This document shows positions 60,606 through 64,000 of a DNA stretch of 64,000 nt, piece by piece (position 1 is the stretch's first letter; each line of letters begins with the position of its first letter). The position numbers were made by a program, and so were the translations under genes. The notes below the pieces were generated by a model that saw only the letters and a program-made list of their open reading frames with translations, searched no databases and was not told the origin of the DNA. Origin of the DNA: Pinirhizobacter sp036499745. GTDB lineage: Bacteria > Pseudomonadota > Gammaproteobacteria > Xanthomonadales > Rhodanobacteraceae. The stretch lies in contig NZ_DASYDG010000009.1 of assembly GCF_036499745.1 (NCBI RefSeq), forward strand, positions 1-64,000, read 5' to 3'.

Positions 60606-61190
60606 ATGCGACTCGTGCTACTCGGAGCCCCCGGATCGGGCAAGGGAACCCAGGCCACGCGCCTGAAGGAAATACTCGGCGTGCCGCACATTTCCACTGG
60701 CGACCTGCTGCGCGCAGCCGTATCCGCCGGCACCCCGCTGGGCCTGAAAGCCAGGGAAGTGATGGACGCAGGTCACCTGGTGTCCGATGACATCGTGCTG
60801 GGCATGCTCGAAGAACGCCTTTCCCAGGACGACGCCCGCGCCGGGTTCATCCTGGACGGCTACCCGCGCAACCTGGCCCAGGCCGATGCGTTCGATGGCC
60901 TGCTGTCCCGCCTGAACCAGCCGCTGGACGTGGTGGTGAAGTTCGAAGTGCCCAGCGACGCCATCATTGGTCGGGTGGAACAGCGCTTCAAGGCGGAAGG
61001 CCGCGCCGACGACAACCCCGACACCGTGCGCAAGCGCCTTGAGGTGTATGCGGAGCAAACCGCCCCCGTGGCGAATTTCTACGCCCAGCGCCACCTGCTC
61101 AAAGTGGTGGACGGCGTCGGTCCGATCGACGAGGTCACCGAACGCATCACCGGCGTGCTGCCCCGGGGCACCGCGCCCGCGGGCGGTTAA
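60606..61190 (+). CDS. adk: adenylate kinase, short LID form
   Basis: Balances AMP, ADP and ATP. It has 194 aa with P-loop GAPGSGKGTQ, AMP-binding STGDLLRAAV and GYPRNLAQADAFD. The LID is short (GRADDNPDTVRKRLEVY), without the zinc-binding insert of longer bacterial forms. The start ATG 60606 gives MRLVLLGAPGSG. Confidence 0.96.
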   Translation: MRLVLLGAPGSGKGTQATRLKEILGVPHISTGDLLRAAVSAGTPLGLKAREVMDAGHLVSDDIVLGMLEERLSQDDARAGFILDGYPRNLAQADAFDGLLSRLNQPLDVVVKFEVPSDAIIGRVEQRFKAEGRADDNPDTVRKRLEVYAEQTAPVANFYAQRHLLKVVDGVGPIDEVTERITGVLPRGTAPAGG

Positions 61191-61250
61191 GGCCGCCCCG
61201 ACCCCGCCGGGCCGCATCGCGGCCCGGCGCCCCACTGCAACCGGAATCCC

Positions 61251-62609
61251 ATGCGCCTGCATATCCTTGGCATCTGCGGCACCTTCATGGGCGGCGTGGC
61301 CGCGATCGCGCGCGAACTGGGCCTGGTGGTGGAAGGCTCCGACACCAACGTCTACCCGCCGATGAGCATCCAGCTGGAAGTTTTAGGCATTGAGCTAAAG
61401 CCAGGATATACAGCGGCGCACCTGCACCCGGTGCCGGATCTCGTTGTCGTGGGCAATGCGATGACGCGTGGCAACCCCGCCATCGAAAGCATGCTCGATG
61501 AGCGCATGCCATACATCAGCGGCCCGCAGTGGCTGGGTGAAACCGTGCTGGCCCAGCGCCAGGTGCTGGCCGTGGCCGGTACGCACGGCAAGACCACCAC
61601 CACGAGCCTGCTGGCGCACCTGCTTGAATCGGCGGGCCTGGCGCCGGGCTTCCTGATCGGCGGGGTGCCTGGGAATTTCACCGTGTCCGCGCGGCTGGGC
61701 ACCGGCGCGCCGTTCGTGATCGAGGCCGACGAATACGACACGGCCTTCTTCGACAAGCGCTCGAAGTTCGTGCACTACCGGCCGACCATTGCCATCCTCA
61801 ACAACCTCGAATACGACCACGCCGATATCTTTCCCGATGTCGAAGCCATCGAGCGCCAGTTCCATCACCTGGTGCGCACGGTGCCGGGTAACGGGCGGCT
61901 GATCGTCAACGCCCACGACGATCATCTGCGCAAGGTGCTGGCCATGGGTGCGTGGACACCGGTGGAAACCTTCGGCATCGGTGAAGGCCACTGGCAGGCG
62001 CGGTTGCTCAAAGCCGATGGTTCGGCTTTCGAAGTGTCGCGTGGCGATCACCTGGTGGGCACCGTGCAGTGGGACATGCTGGGCAACCACAGCGTACTGA
62101 ACGCCCTGGCCGCGCTGGCCGCGGCTTCGGCCGCCGGTGCGGACCCGGGCGCCCTGCTTGGCGCGTTCTCCAGCTTCCGCTCGGTGCGCCGGCGCATGGA
62201 GAAGATCGGCGAGCATCACGGCATCACCGTATACGACGACTTCGCCCACCATCCCACGGCCATCGCCACCACCCTGGCAGGCCTGCGCGCCAGCGTTGGT
62301 GATGCCCGCATCCTGGTGGCGCTTGAGCCCCGTTCCAATTCCATGCGCGCCGGTGCCCATGCCGAAGGCCTTGCGCCTTCGCTGGCCGATGCGGATGCCG
62401 TGGTGTTCCTGCAGCGGCCGGAACTGGCCTGGGATGCAGGAAAGGTCACCGATGCGCTGGACGGCCGTGGCCAGACCGCGCCATCGGTGGAGGCACTGAT
62501 CGAAAAACTGCAGGCGCTGGCGAAGCCCGGCGACCGCGTAGTGTTCATGTCCAACGGCGGTTTCGAAGCGGCGCCGCGTCGTTTCTTCGCGGCGATCGCC
62601 GGACGCTGA
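61251..62609 (+). CDS. mpl: UDP-N-acetylmuramate:L-Ala-gamma-D-Glu-meso-DAP ligase (peptidoglycan recycling)
   Basis: Re-attaches recycled murein tripeptide to UDP-MurNAc in the cytosol. It has 452 aa of the Mur ligase family: an N-terminal domain MRLHILGICGTFMGGVAAIARELG, the ATP loop GTHGKTTTTSLL, the DAP-ligase segments FIEADEYDTAFFDKRSKFVHY and SFRSVRRRMEKIGEHHGI, and YDDFAHHPTAI. The start ATG 61251 is 60 nt downstream of adk. Confidence 0.95.
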   Translation: MRLHILGICGTFMGGVAAIARELGLVVEGSDTNVYPPMSIQLEVLGIELKPGYTAAHLHPVPDLVVVGNAMTRGNPAIESMLDERMPYISGPQWLGETVLAQRQVLAVAGTHGKTTTTSLLAHLLESAGLAPGFLIGGVPGNFTVSARLGTGAPFVIEADEYDTAFFDKRSKFVHYRPTIAILNNLEYDHADIFPDVEAIERQFHHLVRTVPGNGRLIVNAHDDHLRKVLAMGAWTPVETFGIGEGHWQARLLKADGSAFEVSRGDHLVGTVQWDMLGNHSVLNALAALAAASAAGADPGALLGAFSSFRSVRRRMEKIGEHHGITVYDDFAHHPTAIATTLAGLRASVGDARILVALEPRSNSMRAGAHAEGLAPSLADADAVVFLQRPELAWDAGKVTDALDGRGQTAPSVEALIEKLQALAKPGDRVVFMSNGGFEAAPRRFFAAIAGR

Positions 62610-62690
62610 GGCCCCCTCGCTGTCGACGCAAGCCGGGCGACATTCGTGCACGTTTCATGAAGGCACCACGTGCAGGCTAGACTTCCCGCC

Positions 62691-63293
62691 ATGGCCTCGT
62701 CCAAGCCTGGGTGCGACATCCCATTATTCCCCCTCTCCAACGTCCTGCTGCCGGGCGGGGAACTGCAGCTGCGCATTTTCGAACCGCGCTACCTCGACCT
62801 CGTCCGCGAGTGCACGCGCGGCGGTACGCCGTTCGGTGTGTGCCTGATAACCGAGGGACGCGAAGTGGGCATGCCCGCGACTGCCTCCGCGGTGGGCACG
62901 CTTGCCGACATCATCGACTTCAGCACCCGTGGCGACGGCTTGCTGGGCATCACCGCGCGCGGTGGCGGCCGGTTCCGCGTCACCCGCACCCGCGTGCGTG
63001 CCGATGGCCAGGTGCGGGGCGACATCGCCCACTGGCCGGAGGAACCCGCGGTCGAGGTGCCGATCGAGCTGGCCTTGCTTCCCACCATCCTTGAGCGCCT
63101 GATCGACCAGATGGCCCCGCATTATCGCGATGCCCCGCGCGAGCTCTACGACAACGCCAGCTGGGTGGGTTTTCGCCTTACCGAACTGTTGCCGCTGTCG
63201 CCCGACGAAGCCCAGCACATGCTCGAGCTCACCGATCCCACGCAGCGCCTGGCGGAGTTGCGCGATATCCTGCCGCGCTTCCAGCGCGACTGA
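62691..63293 (+). CDS. Lon N-terminal-domain (LAN) protein
   Basis: 200 aa consisting of the Lon substrate-binding domain only: IPLFPLSNVLLPGGELQLRIFEPRYLDLV, then GRFRV, and a helical C-terminal half. There is no ATPase or protease domain. Such free-standing LAN proteins are common in gammaproteobacteria and of unclear role. Confidence 0.88.
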   Translation: MASSKPGCDIPLFPLSNVLLPGGELQLRIFEPRYLDLVRECTRGGTPFGVCLITEGREVGMPATASAVGTLADIIDFSTRGDGLLGITARGGGRFRVTRTRVRADGQVRGDIAHWPEEPAVEVPIELALLPTILERLIDQMAPHYRDAPRELYDNASWVGFRLTELLPLSPDEAQHMLELTDPTQRLAELRDILPRFQRD

Positions 63294-63312
63294 CCTTGAT
63301 CGAAGGAACCCC

Positions 63313-64000
63313 ATGACCACGCTCGCCGGCAAGACCCTTTTCATCACCGGTGCCTCGCGTGGCATTGGCCTTGCCATCGCCCTGCGCGCGGCGCGTGACG
63401 GCGCCAACATCGTGATCGCGGCCAAGAGCGGCGTACCCAATCCCAAGCTCCCGGGCACCATCCACACCGCTGCCGCCGAGGTGGAGGCCGCCGGGGGCAA
63501 GGCACTGGCCCTGCAGGTGGATATCCGCGAGGAAAACCAGGTGCGCGATGCCGTGGCGCAAGCGGTGGAGCGCTTCGGCGGCATCGACATCTGCGTGAAC
63601 AACGCCAGCGCGATATGGCTGGCAGGCACCGAAGGCACGCCGATGAAGCGCTTCGACCTGATGAACCAGGTCAATACCCGGGGCACGTTCATGGTGACCC
63701 AGGCCTGCCTGCCGCACCTGCGCAAGGCGGCCAACCCGCATGTGCTGATGCTGTCCCCGCCACCGTCCCTGGACCCGAAGTGGTATGCCCCTCACACCGC
63801 GTACACGATCGCCAAGTTCGGCATGAGCCTGTGCGTGCTTGGCATGTCGGCCGAATTCGTCGGCGAAGGCATCGCCGTGAATGCGCTGTGGCCCAGGACA
63901 GTTATTGCTACGGCAGCTATCGGCATGATCGAAGGCATCCATGCGGACAACTGCCGGAAACCTGAGATCGTGGCCGATGCGGCGCATGCGATCCTGGCCA
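63313..64000 (+). CDS. short-chain dehydrogenase (HSDL2-like), C-terminus outside window
   Basis: About 229 codons are visible from ATG 63313, after GAAGGAA. It has the NAD(P) loop TGASRGIG, CVNNAS, and YTIAK at the YxxxK position. The segments SPPPSLDPKWYAPHTAYTIAKFGMS and VNALWPRTVIATAA are typical of the HSDL2/SDR-a group. The substrate is unknown and the gene runs off the right edge. Confidence 0.88.
   Translation, partial: MTTLAGKTLFITGASRGIGLAIALRAARDGANIVIAAKSGVPNPKLPGTIHTAAAEVEAAGGKALALQVDIREENQVRDAVAQAVERFGGIDICVNNASAIWLAGTEGTPMKRFDLMNQVNTRGTFMVTQACLPHLRKAANPHVLMLSPPPSLDPKWYAPHTAYTIAKFGMSLCVLGMSAEFVGEGIAVNALWPRTVIATAAIGMIEGIHADNCRKPEIVADAAHAILA

Overview
The window is high-GC gammaproteobacterial chromosome. 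Gene content and order (rho / trxA / rhlB, ftsEX-ung-rpoH, several large Oar-like TonB-dependent receptors, a plant-type gshA, a Grx-IscA-rhodanese fusion, PPi-type phosphofructokinase) point to the Xanthomonadales (Lysobacterales), most likely Rhodanobacteraceae such as Luteibacter or Dyella. That placement is inference from recognised families. No tRNA, rRNA, CRISPR array or intact insertion sequence was seen.

Layout. 1-2 kb: 5' part of gshA and a quinone-oxidoreductase-like gene. 2-5.6 kb (minus strand): an accessory patch with an EamA transporter, an MFS transporter, a remnant of a cysteine desulfurase, an RsgA-like GTPase without its zinc domain, and two copies of a roughly 130-bp repeat, each carrying a well-led mini-ORF (14 and 11 codons). 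5.7-16 kb: a hendecad coiled-coil protein, rho, trxA, rhlB, ftsE-ftsX, a double receiver protein, ung, and rpoH behind a perfect CIRCE operator. 15.4-23.4 kb: a two-component system followed by an RND efflux pump (pump, adaptor, outer-membrane factor). 23.4-36.2 kb: housekeeping and stress genes (tal, priA, MATE, sppA, ABC ATPase, SDR, DegV, AMP nucleosidase), with a DnaA-box cluster upstream of priA.

36.2-40.9 kb: four unrecognised genes on the plus strand with less biased base composition than their neighbours. Two are paralogues and one has an internal duplication; they look like acquired, possibly secreted, proteins. 41.1-54.1 kb (minus strand): four TonB-dependent receptors. The first three are Oar-like paralogues and share more than coding sequence. 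Each 5' leader has a hairpin whose stem sequence differs but whose loop keeps GGGGAG. Each 3' UTR has two hairpins joined by a C-rich linker (AUCUCCCC type) and ends in an intrinsic terminator. One linker is perfectly complementary over 10 nt to one of the 5' loops. This is the best candidate in the window for an undescribed system, namely RNA-based cross-regulation of receptor genes.

54.2-64 kb: Grx/IscA-like/rhodanese fusion, EF-hand protein, folE, a REP-like repeat patch, rmuC, topoisomerase IB, PPi-phosphofructokinase, adk, mpl, a Lon-N-domain protein and a truncated SDR at the edge.

How the parts fit. The centre is a core block for RNA metabolism, cell division and heat shock. Envelope transport genes (RND, MATE, MFS, EamA, TonB receptors) fill much of the rest. 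CIRCE upstream of rpoH would tie sigma-32 synthesis to the HrcA repressor. All functional calls rest on recognised motifs and gene order; no database search was run.
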